From positions 1-12,702 of the forward strand of contig JAISKU010000012.1 in assembly GCA_031261245.1 (NCBI GenBank): a stretch of 12,702 nucleotides of DNA. Direction: 5' to 3'. A program made the translations under genes and the position numbers. Each line of letters begins with the position of its first letter. Within the stretch, counting starts at the first letter, position 1. This stretch comes from Oscillospiraceae bacterium. Its GTDB lineage: Bacteria; Bacillota; Clostridia; Oscillospirales; Oscillospiraceae. Of this stretch, positions 5,488 to 12,702 are shown piece by piece. The notes below the pieces were generated by a model. That model was not told the DNA's origin and did no database searches. It saw nothing but the letters and a program-made list of their open reading frames with translations.

Positions 5488-6684
5488 ATGCCTGACCGCA
5501 CAATATTCCATTGCGACTGCAACTCGTTTTTCGCGAGCGTCGAGGAGATATTCAACCCGCAGTACAAGGCCGTACCGATGGCCGTCGCGGGGGATCCGGC
5601 GTCGCGTCACGGCATAATCCTCGCAAAGAATGAGCTCGCAAAGAAATTCAATATAAAGACCGCCGAGACGGTCTGGTCGGCGAAGAAAAAATGCCCGGAG
5701 CTGACGCTCTGCCCGCCGCGCCGCCACACGTACTCCGATTTCTGTAAGCGCGTGAACGCGATTTACGCCGAGTACACCGACCGCGTGGAACAGTTCGGTG
5801 TCGATGAGAGCTGGCTCGACATGACGATGTTCGCGGACGAAGCGCAAAGGTTCGCCGACGAGCTGCGTCACCGCGTCGCGGAGGAGATCGGGATCACAAT
5901 CTCCGTCGGCGTGTCGTGGAACAAGATATTCGCAAAACTCGGTTCCGACTACAAAAAGCCGGACGCGACGACGGTCATCACGCGCGAAAACTACCGCGAA
6001 ATCGTGTGGAAACTGCCGGTGTCGGACTTGTTTATGGTCGGGCGCAACACCGCCGACAGTCTGAACAAGATCGGCGTTCAGACCATCGGCGAGCTCGCGC
6101 AATCCGACGCGGCGTTTTTGGCGGGCAGATTCGGCAAGCTCGGCGAGGTGCTGTACCGCAACGCGAACGGCGACGACGACTCCGCCGTCGCGCACATCGG
6201 CGCAGCCGAACAGCCAAAGTCGGTGGGGAACGGCATGACGTTCCGGCGCGACCTCGTGAGCTTTGAGGACATCCGCGCGGGTGTGAACACTCTCGCGGAC
6301 TCCGTCGCGGCGCGGCTGCGTGCGGCGGAGCTGAAGTGCGCGACGGTGCAGATGACGATAAAGGACGCGAACCTCAAATCCATTCAGCGGCAAAAAGGCG
6401 TTGCGGCGCCGACGTTTGTAGCGACGGAAATCGCGGCGGCCGCCCTTGAGATTATCGGGGCGTCGTGGCAGATAGGGAAGCCCATCCGTATGCTGACCGT
6501 GACGGCGCAAAACCTCGTCCCGGCCGATCAGGCGGCGGCGCAACTGACGCTGTTCGGCGAGGAAAACGATGAGCGCCACAAGAAAAAAGAGCGGCTGGAG
6601 CGCGCCGTGGACACGATTCGCGGACGGTACGGCAAGGGCAGCGTGAGGCGCGGTGCGGCAGATGAGGATTTGGGAATCAGCTGA
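5488..6684 (+). CDS. dinB: Y-family DNA polymerase (DinB/Pol IV type)
   Basis: A 398-residue translesion polymerase that copies past damaged template bases. Metal-binding residues are D10 in HCDCNSFFASVE and D106-E107 in GVDESWLD; F15 is at the steric-gate position that excludes ribonucleotides. SVGVSWNKIFAKLGSDYKKP (139-158) is the family's palm/thumb signature, a helix-hairpin-helix thumb follows around 183-205, and the little-finger domain spans about 240-345. QLTLF (352-356) is a standard beta-clamp-binding motif near the C-terminus. Length is normal for the family. The ribosome site is GGGGGTGA, 6 bases before ATG. It is the second gene of the operon under the S24 repressor, fitting SOS-type induction. 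Its stop codon lies inside the last codons of the convergent phoR (8-bp overlap). The exact subfamily (DinB, UvrX or UmuC-like) is unsettled. Confidence 0.9.
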   Translation: MPDRTIFHCDCNSFFASVEEIFNPQYKAVPMAVAGDPASRHGIILAKNELAKKFNIKTAETVWSAKKKCPELTLCPPRRHTYSDFCKRVNAIYAEYTDRVEQFGVDESWLDMTMFADEAQRFADELRHRVAEEIGITISVGVSWNKIFAKLGSDYKKPDATTVITRENYREIVWKLPVSDLFMVGRNTADSLNKIGVQTIGELAQSDAAFLAGRFGKLGEVLYRNANGDDDSAVAHIGAAEQPKSVGNGMTFRRDLVSFEDIRAGVNTLADSVAARLRAAELKCATVQMTIKDANLKSIQRQKGVAAPTFVATEIAAAALEIIGASWQIGKPIRMLTVTAQNLVPADQAAAQLTLFGEENDERHKKKERLERAVDTIRGRYGKGSVRRGAADEDLGIS

Positions 6685-7831
6685 GCGGAAACTCGACGGT
6701 TATCTCGGTGCCGTCGCCCTCAAGACTGCGCAGCTCAATTTCGCCGCCGTAAAGCGCCGCGATGTGCTTGACTATCGCCAGACCGAGGCCGGTGCCGCGT
6801 ATGTTGTTGGAGCGCGACTTGTCCGCGCGGTAAAAACGCTCAAAAACACGGCTCTGCGCGGCTTGCGGTATGCCGATGCCCGTGTCCGAAACGGAGATGC
6901 GGACGCGGCTCTCCGTGCGGGATAACCGAATCGCGACGGAGCCGCCGCGCCTGTTGTACTTGACGGCGTTGTCCGCAAGGTTGTAAATCAGCTCGTACAT
7001 CATGGAGCGGTTCGCCGCCAGCGCGGCGGCGCCGTCAACGCTTATCGAGACGCCGAGCTCCTCGGCCTTGGAGCCGAGCGCAGTCGCCGCCTCCGAGGCC
7101 GCCGCGGCGATGTCAACCTCCTCGACGGCTTCGCGCCCGCGCCCCTCGTCGAGCTGCGAAATCAGCATAATATCGTCCACGAGCGCGATCATGCGCGCCG
7201 ATTCGTCTTTGATTTTCTCATAAAATGACGGCCTGTCGTCCTCCCGGACGATGCCGCCGCAGAGCATTTCCGCGTTGCCGTAGATGATTGTCAGCGGCGT
7301 TTTGAGCTCGTGCGACACGTTCGCCGAAAACTCCCGCCGCAGAGCCTCGCTCATCTGACGCTCCGTCACGTCGAGCAGCAGGGTGAGCGCGCCGAGCGAC
7401 GGCACCGGGCTGAAAAACACGCGGTAGACGCGCTCCGACCGCGGCAGCTCCATCTCGCTCCGCACACCGGACAGGGCGAGGCGGATGTGCTCCAAAAACT
7501 CCACGTCGCGCAGCAGCTCGAGCACGTTCCGCCCGACGGCGGCCTCGGACGCGCCGAGAATGCGCAGCGCGCTCTTGTTCGCGGAGAGCACGGTGCCACT
7601 GTCGCCTATTAACACGGTACCCTCGGACATGTTGTCAGTAATCACGGCGATCGTGTCCGCGCGCTCACGCACGGCCGCGAGCTCACGCTCAAGCTCCGCG
7701 CGCTCGTCGGAGAGCTGTCGCACGCGCGGGTAGAGCTCGCCGTCGATCTCGCGCCGCAGCCGCCGCACCCTTACGAGCGCGATTGCGACGGCGAAAGCGA
7801 GCGCGACAATGGCTACAACAGCAATTTCCAT
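6677..7831 (-). CDS. phoR: Phosphate-sensing histidine kinase PhoR
   Basis: A 384-residue membrane histidine kinase. One N-terminal membrane segment (2-20) is followed by a charged, probably coiled-coil linker (22-60), a PAS-like domain (about 60-155), a HisKA domain with FSANVSHELKTPL (168-180; phosphoacceptor His174), and an HATPase domain with N box NLADNAVKYN (284-293), G1 box DTGIGI (316-321) and G2 GTGLGLA (346-352). There is no second membrane segment or extracytoplasmic sensor, so input probably comes through the PstSCAB-PhoU complex or the PAS domain, as proposed for E. coli PhoR. It starts one base after the phoB stop, with tight coupling. It is the last gene of the pst-pho operon; no terminator is visible because its 3' end overlaps the convergent polymerase gene. 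Confidence 0.9.
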   Translation of the reverse strand: MEIAVVAIVALAFAVAIALVRVRRLRREIDGELYPRVRQLSDERAELERELAAVRERADTIAVITDNMSEGTVLIGDSGTVLSANKSALRILGASEAAVGRNVLELLRDVEFLEHIRLALSGVRSEMELPRSERVYRVFFSPVPSLGALTLLLDVTERQMSEALRREFSANVSHELKTPLTIIYGNAEMLCGGIVREDDRPSFYEKIKDESARMIALVDDIMLISQLDEGRGREAVEEVDIAAAASEAATALGSKAEELGVSISVDGAAALAANRSMMYELIYNLADNAVKYNRRGGSVAIRLSRTESRVRISVSDTGIGIPQAAQSRVFERFYRADKSRSNNIRGTGLGLAIVKHIAALYGGEIELRSLEGDGTEITVEFPLS

Positions 7832-7832
7832 G

Positions 7833-8510
7833 TCAACCGCCCATCTTGTAGCCGACGTTGCGCACTGTTTTTATCAGCTCGCCGCACCCGCCCAGCTTCT
7901 GGCGGAGCGATTTTATGTGCATGTCCACGGTGCGGCTCTCGCCGCCGTAATTGAAGCCCCAAACGTTGTCGAGCAGTGAATCGCGCGTCAAAACGATCCC
8001 CTCGTTTGCCATGAGGCAGCTCAAAAGCTCAAATTCCTTAAAGGTAAGCGCCACCGCCGCGCCGTCTGCGGACACGCTGCGCCTGTCGCGGTCGAGCGCC
8101 ACGCCGCCGATGCGGGCGACGGAGCCGCCGGGCGCGTCGCCGCCGTATCTGCGCAAAACGGCCCTGATGCGCGAGATGACCTCCATGACGGAAAACGGTT
8201 TTGTTATGTAGTCGTCCGCGCCGAGATCGAGGCCCCTTATGCGGTCGAGCTCGGAGGTCTTTGCGGTCAGCATGATGACAGGGATTTTGCCGTACTTATC
8301 GGACTGCCGCAGACGCTTGAGAATCGAGATTCCGTCCTCACCGGGCAGCATGATATCGAGGAGAATCAGCGACGGCGCGTCCTCACCCGGACGCGCGCGC
8401 AACGCCTCGCCGTCCGCGAAGCCCTCCGCGGCAAAGCCCGCGGACTCAAGCGCGTACAGCACCATGTCGCGTATATCGGCGTTATCCTCGACAATGAATA
8501 TTTTCGGCAC
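7833..8510 (-). CDS. phoB: Phosphate response regulator PhoB (OmpR family)
   Basis: A 225-residue two-component regulator. The receiver domain (1-122) has acidic E8-D9, phosphoacceptor D52 in LLDIMLPGEDG, T82 and K104 in YITKPF. The winged-helix DNA-binding domain (about 130-225) has the recognition-helix stretch SRTVDMHIKSLRQKLG (192-207) and the terminal RNVGYK hairpin. It should bind the direct repeats upstream of pstS and activate the operon when phosphorylated by PhoR. A GTG start at 8510 is chosen because GGAGG lies 6 bases before it and the protein then begins MPKIFIVEDN like other receivers; the longer reading from 8576 would add 22 unrelated residues and overlap phoU by 52 bases. The gap to phoU is 14 bp. 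Confidence 0.92.
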   Translation of the reverse strand: MPKIFIVEDNADIRDMVLYALESAGFAAEGFADGEALRARPGEDAPSLILLDIMLPGEDGISILKRLRQSDKYGKIPVIMLTAKTSELDRIRGLDLGADDYITKPFSVMEVISRIRAVLRRYGGDAPGGSVARIGGVALDRDRRSVSADGAAVALTFKEFELLSCLMANEGIVLTRDSLLDNVWGFNYGGESRTVDMHIKSLRQKLGGCGELIKTVRNVGYKMGG

Positions 8511-8524
8511 GTTCGGCCTCCGTC

Positions 8525-9184
8525 TTACAGAACTTGGGTGTCCTTGTGAATGCCTGTTATGGAAAAGATGACCCACTCCGCGATGTTGACGGCGTGGTCG
8601 CCTATGCGCTCGTAATATTTCGCGATTTGCATGAGATCGAAGGCCTGCTCGCTGTTGTCGGGGTCGCTGCGGACGAGCGCGATAAGGTCTTTTTTTACGT
8701 CCATATACAACCCGTCAACAACGTCGTCACGGTCGATTACGGACTGCGCCAGCTCCAAATCCTTCCTGACGAAGGCGTCGATGCTCTCGGTGACCATGTT
8801 GATGGTGGTGATCGCCATTTTCGGTATGAGGTCGAGGTTCATGATGTACTCCTGCTCCGAGAGCAGCAGACAGAGCTCCGATATGTCCTGCGCGTGGTCG
8901 CCAATGCGCTCCATATCGGTTATCATTTTCAGCGCGGTGGATATCTGGCGCAGGTCGCGGGCGACGGGCTGCTGGTTGAGAAGCAGCTTCAGGCACAGGC
9001 GCTCTATCTCCTTCTCCTTCTCGTTGATAATGTCGTCCCCGGCGATAATCTCGCGCGCCAGCTGCGTATCGTGCGCCTCAAGCGCCTTTGTCGCCTTTGC
9101 TATGGCGCTCTCTATAAGCGCGCCCATCTCAATCAGGGTGTTGTTAAGCTCCGTAAGCTGCTCATCAAAACGACTGCGCATCAT
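8525..9184 (-). CDS. phoU: Phosphate signalling protein PhoU
   Basis: A 219-residue all-helical PhoU. The family's two metal-binding repeats are clear: MERIGDHAQDISE (91-103) and YERIGDHAVNIAEW (191-204), one in each of the two three-helix bundles. PhoU links the Pst transporter to PhoR and restrains both kinase output and transport when phosphate is plentiful. It overlaps the pstB stop by 4 bp (ATGA). A second ATG one codon downstream could also serve; GGGGAGG sits 5 bases before the first. Placement between pstB and phoB matches its signalling role. Confidence 0.95.
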   Translation of the reverse strand: MMRSRFDEQLTELNNTLIEMGALIESAIAKATKALEAHDTQLAREIIAGDDIINEKEKEIERLCLKLLLNQQPVARDLRQISTALKMITDMERIGDHAQDISELCLLLSEQEYIMNLDLIPKMAITTINMVTESIDAFVRKDLELAQSVIDRDDVVDGLYMDVKKDLIALVRSDPDNSEQAFDLMQIAKYYERIGDHAVNIAEWVIFSITGIHKDTQVL

Positions 9185-9930
9185 CCGAACCTCCCCGTAA
9201 TGTAATCCTCCGTCCTCTGATCCCTCGGCATGGCGAACACCGTTTCGGTGCTGTCGTACTCAATCACCTCGCCGAGGAGGAAGAACGCGGTGCTGTCGCT
9301 TATTCTCGTGGCCTGCTGCATGTTGTGGGTCACGATTATTATACTATACTTTTCGCGCAAAGTCAGCAGTAATTCTTCAATTTTCCCCGTGGAAATCGGA
9401 TCGAGCGCGCTCGTGGGCTCATCCATAAGCAAAACCTCCGGCGAGACGGCGAGCGCGCGGGCGATACACAGCCTCTGCTGCTGCCCTCCGGACAGGCTCA
9501 GAGCCGGTTTTTTCAGCCGATCCTTCACCTCGTCCCAAATCGCGGCGGCGCGCAGGGAGCTCTCCACAATCTCGCCCAGCTCGAAGCGCGATTTGATTCC
9601 GTGCGTGCGCGGGCCGTAGGCGACGTTGTCGAAAATGCTCATCGGGAACGGATTCGGCTTCTGGAACACCATTCCGACGCGGCGGCGCAGCAGATTCACG
9701 TCCGTGTCGTCGTAGATGTCCTCGCCGAAAAGCCGCACGTCGCCGGTTATGCGGCACCCTTCCACGAGGTCGTTCATGCGGTTTAGCGTTTTTAGCAGCG
9801 TGGACTTGCCGCACCCCGAGGGCCCGATGAAAGCGGTGATTTTCCCGGACTCAAGCTCAAGGTCGATGTTCTTCAGAGCGTGAAACTTGTCGTAGTACAG
9901 GTTCAGCCCCTTTATCTCAAAGCAGTTCAT
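9181..9930 (-). CDS. pstB: Phosphate ABC transporter ATP-binding protein PstB
   Basis: The 249-residue ATPase of the high-affinity phosphate importer. Walker A is GPSGCGKST (36-44), the Q-loop is Q90 in FQKPNPFPMSIFDN (a PstB hallmark), the signature is LSGGQQQR (146-153), Walker B is VLLMDE (166-171) and the switch is H202. LNRMNDL (49-55) is also typical of PstB and not of other ABC ATPases. Length is standard. The start ATG overlaps the pstA stop by 4 bp and follows GGGAGGAG. Confidence 0.96.
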   Translation of the reverse strand: MNCFEIKGLNLYYDKFHALKNIDLELESGKITAFIGPSGCGKSTLLKTLNRMNDLVEGCRITGDVRLFGEDIYDDTDVNLLRRRVGMVFQKPNPFPMSIFDNVAYGPRTHGIKSRFELGEIVESSLRAAAIWDEVKDRLKKPALSLSGGQQQRLCIARALAVSPEVLLMDEPTSALDPISTGKIEELLLTLREKYSIIIVTHNMQQATRISDSTAFFLLGEVIEYDSTETVFAMPRDQRTEDYITGRFG

Positions 9931-10760
9931 GATCTCCTCCCAAGCCTTTTGGCAATCCGTGCGGACAGCGCGTTTATCAGAACGACGACGACGAGCAGCA
10001 CGACCGCCGTGGCGTAGCCCTCGTCCGTGTGCAGTCCCTCGCTCGACAGCGAGTACATGTGAACCGAGAGCGTCCTCGCCGACTGCATCGGGCTCCCGGG
10101 TATCTGCGCCACCGTTCCGGCGGTGTATATCAGCGCGGCCGTCTCCCCGACGATACGGCCGACAGCGAGTATGACGCCCGCGAGTATCCCCGGCACGGCG
10201 GAGGGCAGCACAATCCGGAGCACCGTGCGCAGCTTGCCCGCGCCGAGCCCGAACGAGCCCTCGCGATACGTGTCAGGAACGGATTTCAGCGCCTCCTCCG
10301 CCGAGCGCATGACGAGCGGCAGAATCATAATCGAGAGCGTGGCCGCGCCCGCGAGGACGGAGTACCCCCAGCCGAGAAACACCACGAAGAACAGTCCGCC
10401 GAAAAGCCCGTAGACGATGGACGGAATACCGGAGAGCGTCTCCGTCGTCATGCGGATGACCGCCACGGCCCTGTTGCCGCGCCGCGCGTATTCGGCGAGG
10501 TAAATCGCGGCGAACACGCCGAGCGGTACGGCGATGACGAGCGAGACTATCGCAATGACGATCGTCGAGATTAGCGCGGGCACAAGCGACACGTTGTCGC
10601 TGTTGTAGTGCAGCGCGAAGAGCGACGGCTTCAGGTGCGGCACGCCGCGCACGAGGATAAATCCCACGAGTAGCAGCAAAAGCCCGATGGTGACGGCCGC
10701 CGCGAACCACGTCACCGCGCCGAGGAGAATCTCGGACGTCTTTCTCTTCCTGCGCATCAT
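9927..10760 (-). CDS. pstA: Phosphate ABC transporter permease PstA
   Basis: A 277-residue permease with about six membrane segments (12-38, 60-90, 112-132, 134-152, 188-212, 249-268). The EAA loop that docks on PstB is EEALKSVPDTYREGSFGLGAGK (155-176) continuing to VLPSAVPGI (184-192). ETLSGIPSIVYGLFG (107-121) and GRIVGETAALIYTAG (201-215) are PstA signatures. It pairs with PstC to form the channel. It overlaps pstC by 4 bp and follows GGAGGGG. The start has two consecutive ATG codons; the first makes the ATGA overlap. Confidence 0.95.
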   Translation of the reverse strand: MMRRKRKTSEILLGAVTWFAAAVTIGLLLLLVGFILVRGVPHLKPSLFALHYNSDNVSLVPALISTIVIAIVSLVIAVPLGVFAAIYLAEYARRGNRAVAVIRMTTETLSGIPSIVYGLFGGLFFVVFLGWGYSVLAGAATLSIMILPLVMRSAEEALKSVPDTYREGSFGLGAGKLRTVLRIVLPSAVPGILAGVILAVGRIVGETAALIYTAGTVAQIPGSPMQSARTLSVHMYSLSSEGLHTDEGYATAVVLLVVVVLINALSARIAKRLGRRS

Positions 10761-11605
10761 TTTCCCCTCCTGTTAAGCGCTGACAGGCTCAAATTGATGA
10801 TCAGTATGAACATCAGCAGCACGACGCCCGTGGCGATAAGCGCCTCGCGGTGCAGATCCCCGGCGTATCCCATCTCGATGACAATATTCGCGGTCATGGT
10901 GCGCACGCCCTTGAGCAGGGACACCGGCATACGCGCCTGGTTGCCCGCAACCATCACTACGGCCATAGTCTCGCCGATTGCGCGGCCGATACCGAGCACG
11001 ACGGCCGCGAGGATGCCGGATTTTGCGGCGGGCAGGACGACGGTGAACACGCTGCGATAGTGCCCGGCGCCGAGCGCGAGCGCCCCCTCGTAATACTGCT
11101 CCGGCACGGCGCGCAGCGCGCTCTCGGCGAGGCCGATTACCGTCGGAAGAATCATAATCCCGAGCAGGATACACGCGGACAGTATGCTGCTGCCCGAAAG
11201 CGGCACGATCACGGCGATTCCGAAAAAACCGTACACGACGGAGGGGATCCCCGCGAGCAGGTCAACGCCCGGCTTTAAGAGCTTATACAGCCGCCTCGGG
11301 CAGACGCGCGCGAGAAAAACCGCCGTGAGCACGCCGATCGGCACGCCGATCAATATCGCGCCCGCCGTGACGTACAGACTGCCGACGATCATTGGCAGTA
11401 TGCCGAAGCGCGCCGGCGTGTCCGTGGGCGACCACTCACGGCCGAGCAGGAAACTGAATACGCCGATTTTGCCCATCGCGGGCAGGCCGTTCGCAAAGAG
11501 AAAGAGGCATATCAGCCCGACCGCGAGTATGGAGACGAGTGCGGAGATAAAAAACACCGCTCCCATCAGCCTCTCCCTGAGCTTGTTCGCGTTTAGCCTG
11601 TTCAT
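10757..11605 (-). CDS. pstC: Phosphate ABC transporter permease PstC
   Basis: A 282-residue permease. Marks of PstC are the segment GREWSPTDTPARFGILPMIV (55-74), LLAGIPSVVYGFFG (116-129), the EAA loop ESALRAVPEQYYEGALALGAG (161-181) and GRAIGETMAVVMVAGN (207-222). About six membrane segments are visible. The start at 11605 is preferred over an in-frame ATG at 11623 because it has GAGGTGA just upstream and gives the same 4-bp ATGA overlap with pstS as the other junctions in the operon. The EAA loops and membrane segments of both permeases look intact. Confidence 0.94.
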   Translation of the reverse strand: MNRLNANKLRERLMGAVFFISALVSILAVGLICLFLFANGLPAMGKIGVFSFLLGREWSPTDTPARFGILPMIVGSLYVTAGAILIGVPIGVLTAVFLARVCPRRLYKLLKPGVDLLAGIPSVVYGFFGIAVIVPLSGSSILSACILLGIMILPTVIGLAESALRAVPEQYYEGALALGAGHYRSVFTVVLPAAKSGILAAVVLGIGRAIGETMAVVMVAGNQARMPVSLLKGVRTMTANIVIEMGYAGDLHREALIATGVVLLMFILIINLSLSALNRRGK

Positions 11606-12465
11606 CCTGTCACCTCGCTCCATTTTTCCGCGCCGCCGGTGAAGATCGCCCGCACCTGCGCCGTCGTCAGATTTGTCACCGGGTTGTCGTTGTTCACCAC
11701 GACGGCAATCCCGTCGAGAGCTATCTGTATCGGCGTGAGAGTCTCAAGCTCACCGGCCTTGAGGTCGCGGCTCGACATTCCGATGTCGCAGACGCCGCTC
11801 GCCGTGTCCGCCATTCCGGCGGAGGAATCGCTCTGCTGAATTTCGATCTTTACGCCGGGATTTTTCGCGATATACGCCTCCTTGAGCTTCTCCATAAGCG
11901 GCGTCACGGAGGTGGAGCCCGCGACGACGATCTTGCCCGTGAGTCCGGACGGCGTGTACGACGGGGCGTCATCGTCGATTGAGACGTAGTTTTTCGCGGC
12001 GACAGCCTGCCCGTCCGAGGAGAGAATGAAGTCGATGAAGTCGCGCGCCGCGCCCGTTGGCGCGCCCCTCGTCGCGATGTAGTACGGGCGCGCGACGGCG
12101 TAGGTGCCGTACTTGACGCTCGCGCCCGACGGCGCGACGCCGTCGATTTTGACCGCCCTGACAGTCTCGTTCAGAGAGCCGAGGGAGGTATAGCCGACGG
12201 CGTACCTGTCGCCGGAGATGTTCATCATCATGATGTCCGTCTGCTTCGCGATGACGGCCTCCTTTGTAGTCATGTCTTTTTTTGAGCCGTTCTCACCTGT
12301 TTGTTGTATGCCGAAAAGCTCGATAAACGAGCCGCGCGTCCCGGAGCCGTCCTCGCGCGAGACCACGTCTATCGACCTCTCCGCGTCCCATTCGCCGCCC
12401 GCGCAGCCCGTTAGCGCGCAAAGTGCGGCCGCGAGCGCGAGCATTGTGCCGATTGCCTTTTTCAA
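11602..12465 (-). CDS. pstS: Phosphate-binding lipoprotein PstS with swapped halves
   Basis: A 287-residue lipoprotein: signal peptide 1-20 with lipobox LTGC (Cys21). It captures phosphate outside the membrane for PstCAB. The order of segments is unusual. The part normally at the C-terminal side, VVSREDGSGTRGSF (34-47), GYTSLGSLN (91-99), VKIDGV (105-110) and FIDFILSSDGQ (143-153), comes first. The part normally at the mature N-terminus, VVAGSTSVTPLMEKL (180-194), SDSSAG (212-217), DIGMSSRDLK (227-236), IALDGIAVVVNNDNPV (248-263) and IFTGGAEKWSEV (274-285), comes last. All phosphate-contacting motifs (GSTSV, SGTR, SSAG) are present, so the protein should work. Translation begins at TTG (12465), 8 bases after AGGAG; no ATG is available in frame. 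It is the first gene of the operon. Confidence 0.9.
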   Translation of the reverse strand: MKKAIGTMLALAAALCALTGCAGGEWDAERSIDVVSREDGSGTRGSFIELFGIQQTGENGSKKDMTTKEAVIAKQTDIMMMNISGDRYAVGYTSLGSLNETVRAVKIDGVAPSGASVKYGTYAVARPYYIATRGAPTGAARDFIDFILSSDGQAVAAKNYVSIDDDAPSYTPSGLTGKIVVAGSTSVTPLMEKLKEAYIAKNPGVKIEIQQSDSSAGMADTASGVCDIGMSSRDLKAGELETLTPIQIALDGIAVVVNNDNPVTNLTTAQVRAIFTGGAEKWSEVTG

Positions 12466-12518
12466 TATGCCTTCTCCTGTGTTTTCATCTTGATTTTGTG
12501 CTACTTTAACGCAAAAAT

Positions 12519-12557
12519 ATATAATCTGAATACAGCGCCATGTAAAAACTGCGTAAA
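12519..12557 (-). promoter_or_regulatory. Candidate Pho box upstream of pstS
   Basis: Reading leftward, four hexamers recur every 11 bases: TTTACG (12557-12552), TTTACA (12546-12541), CTGTAT (12535-12530) and TTATAT (12524-12519). This matches the 6+5 spacing of PhoP/PhoB direct repeats (TTAACA-like). The last, AT-rich unit probably overlaps the -10 region of the pstS promoter. The first two units are good matches and the other two weak, so exact limits are uncertain. PhoB from this operon is the expected binder. Confidence 0.55.
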
Positions 12558-12593
12558 ATAATCACGGCGGACGGCCCGGCGCGAAAATGGTAC

Positions 12594-12622
12594 TTGCAAA
12601 TTAGCTGAATTGATAGTATAAT
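12594..12622 (+). promoter_or_regulatory. Sigma-A promoter for the gene at the right edge
   Basis: TTGCAA (12594-12599), a 17-base spacer and TATAAT (12617-12622) point rightward and predict a start near 12629. The surrounding 12585-12660 stretch is much richer in A+T than the rest of the window. Transcription diverges from the pst operon. Confidence 0.8.
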
Positions 12623-12670
12623 TTCACCAATCATTTATGCAAATTCATTAATATTGAAAGGGGCAACATC

Positions 12671-12702
12671 ATGGCAAAGAGCTTTGAGATGAAGTTCTAC
12701 AG
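12671..12702 (+). CDS. Unidentified gene, first ten codons only
   Basis: ATG at 12671 follows AAAGGGG (12657-12663) with a 7-base spacer and lies about 42 bases downstream of the predicted transcription start. It encodes MAKSFEMKFY before the window ends. This is too little to identify a family. A good promoter and ribosome site make it a real gene start. Confidence 0.75.
   Translation, partial: MAKSFEMKFY

Noticed and set aside
5437..6579. Long open frame on the minus strand opposite the polymerase gene
   Set aside because: Same reason: Arg/Val-rich low-information reading opposite a gene with all catalytic residues.
8511..8576. Upstream ATG for phoB at 8576
   Set aside because: It adds 22 residues not found in receiver domains and overlaps phoU; GTG at 8510 has GGAGG at proper distance.
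11606..11623. Upstream ATG for pstC at 11623
   Set aside because: The ribosome site GAGGTGA lies between it and the next ATG, and the start at 11605 matches the ATGA overlaps of the operon.

Overview
The window comes from a GC-rich bacterial chromosome. Strong Shine-Dalgarno sites, near-consensus sigma-A promoters, an ECF vitamin transporter behind a cobalamin riboswitch, an XRE/S24 repressor and a clostridial-looking PstS together suggest a GC-rich Bacillota of the class Clostridia (Oscillospiraceae-like). This placement is inferred from gene content and style; no rRNA or other marker gene is present.

Region 1 (1-3820, + strand) is a vitamin B12-type uptake operon. The 3' part of a cobalamin riboswitch and an intrinsic terminator precede ecfT. 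Next comes one 904-residue protein fusing both ECF ATPases to the substrate-binding S component, so two polypeptides could form the whole transporter. Five arms of one palindromic repeat family lie in frame within these two genes, at three places, all in apparently non-conserved loops or linkers.

Region 2 (3832-6684) looks like a self-contained DNA-damage cassette. An S24 repressor with an intact Ala-Gly cleavage site and Ser/Lys dyad is transcribed leftward. A class I methyltransferase and a Y-family DNA polymerase are transcribed rightward. The gap between them holds two back-to-back TTGACA-17-TATTAT promoters and two related palindromes, one of them inside the rightward promoter.

Region 3 (6677-12465, - strand) is a complete phosphate operon, pstS-pstC-pstA-pstB-phoU-phoB-phoR in transcription order. 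The first four junctions are 4-bp ATGA overlaps, and a candidate Pho box lies upstream. PstS has its two halves in swapped order compared with the classical protein. The operon should import phosphate under low-Pi conditions, with PhoU and PhoR/PhoB reading the state of the transporter.

Region 4 (12466-12702) is a 205-bp divergent intergenic region with a near-consensus rightward promoter and the first ten codons of an unidentified gene cut by the window end. Every stretch longer than 300 bases is occupied by genes. I saw no tRNA, rRNA, insertion sequence or CRISPR array.
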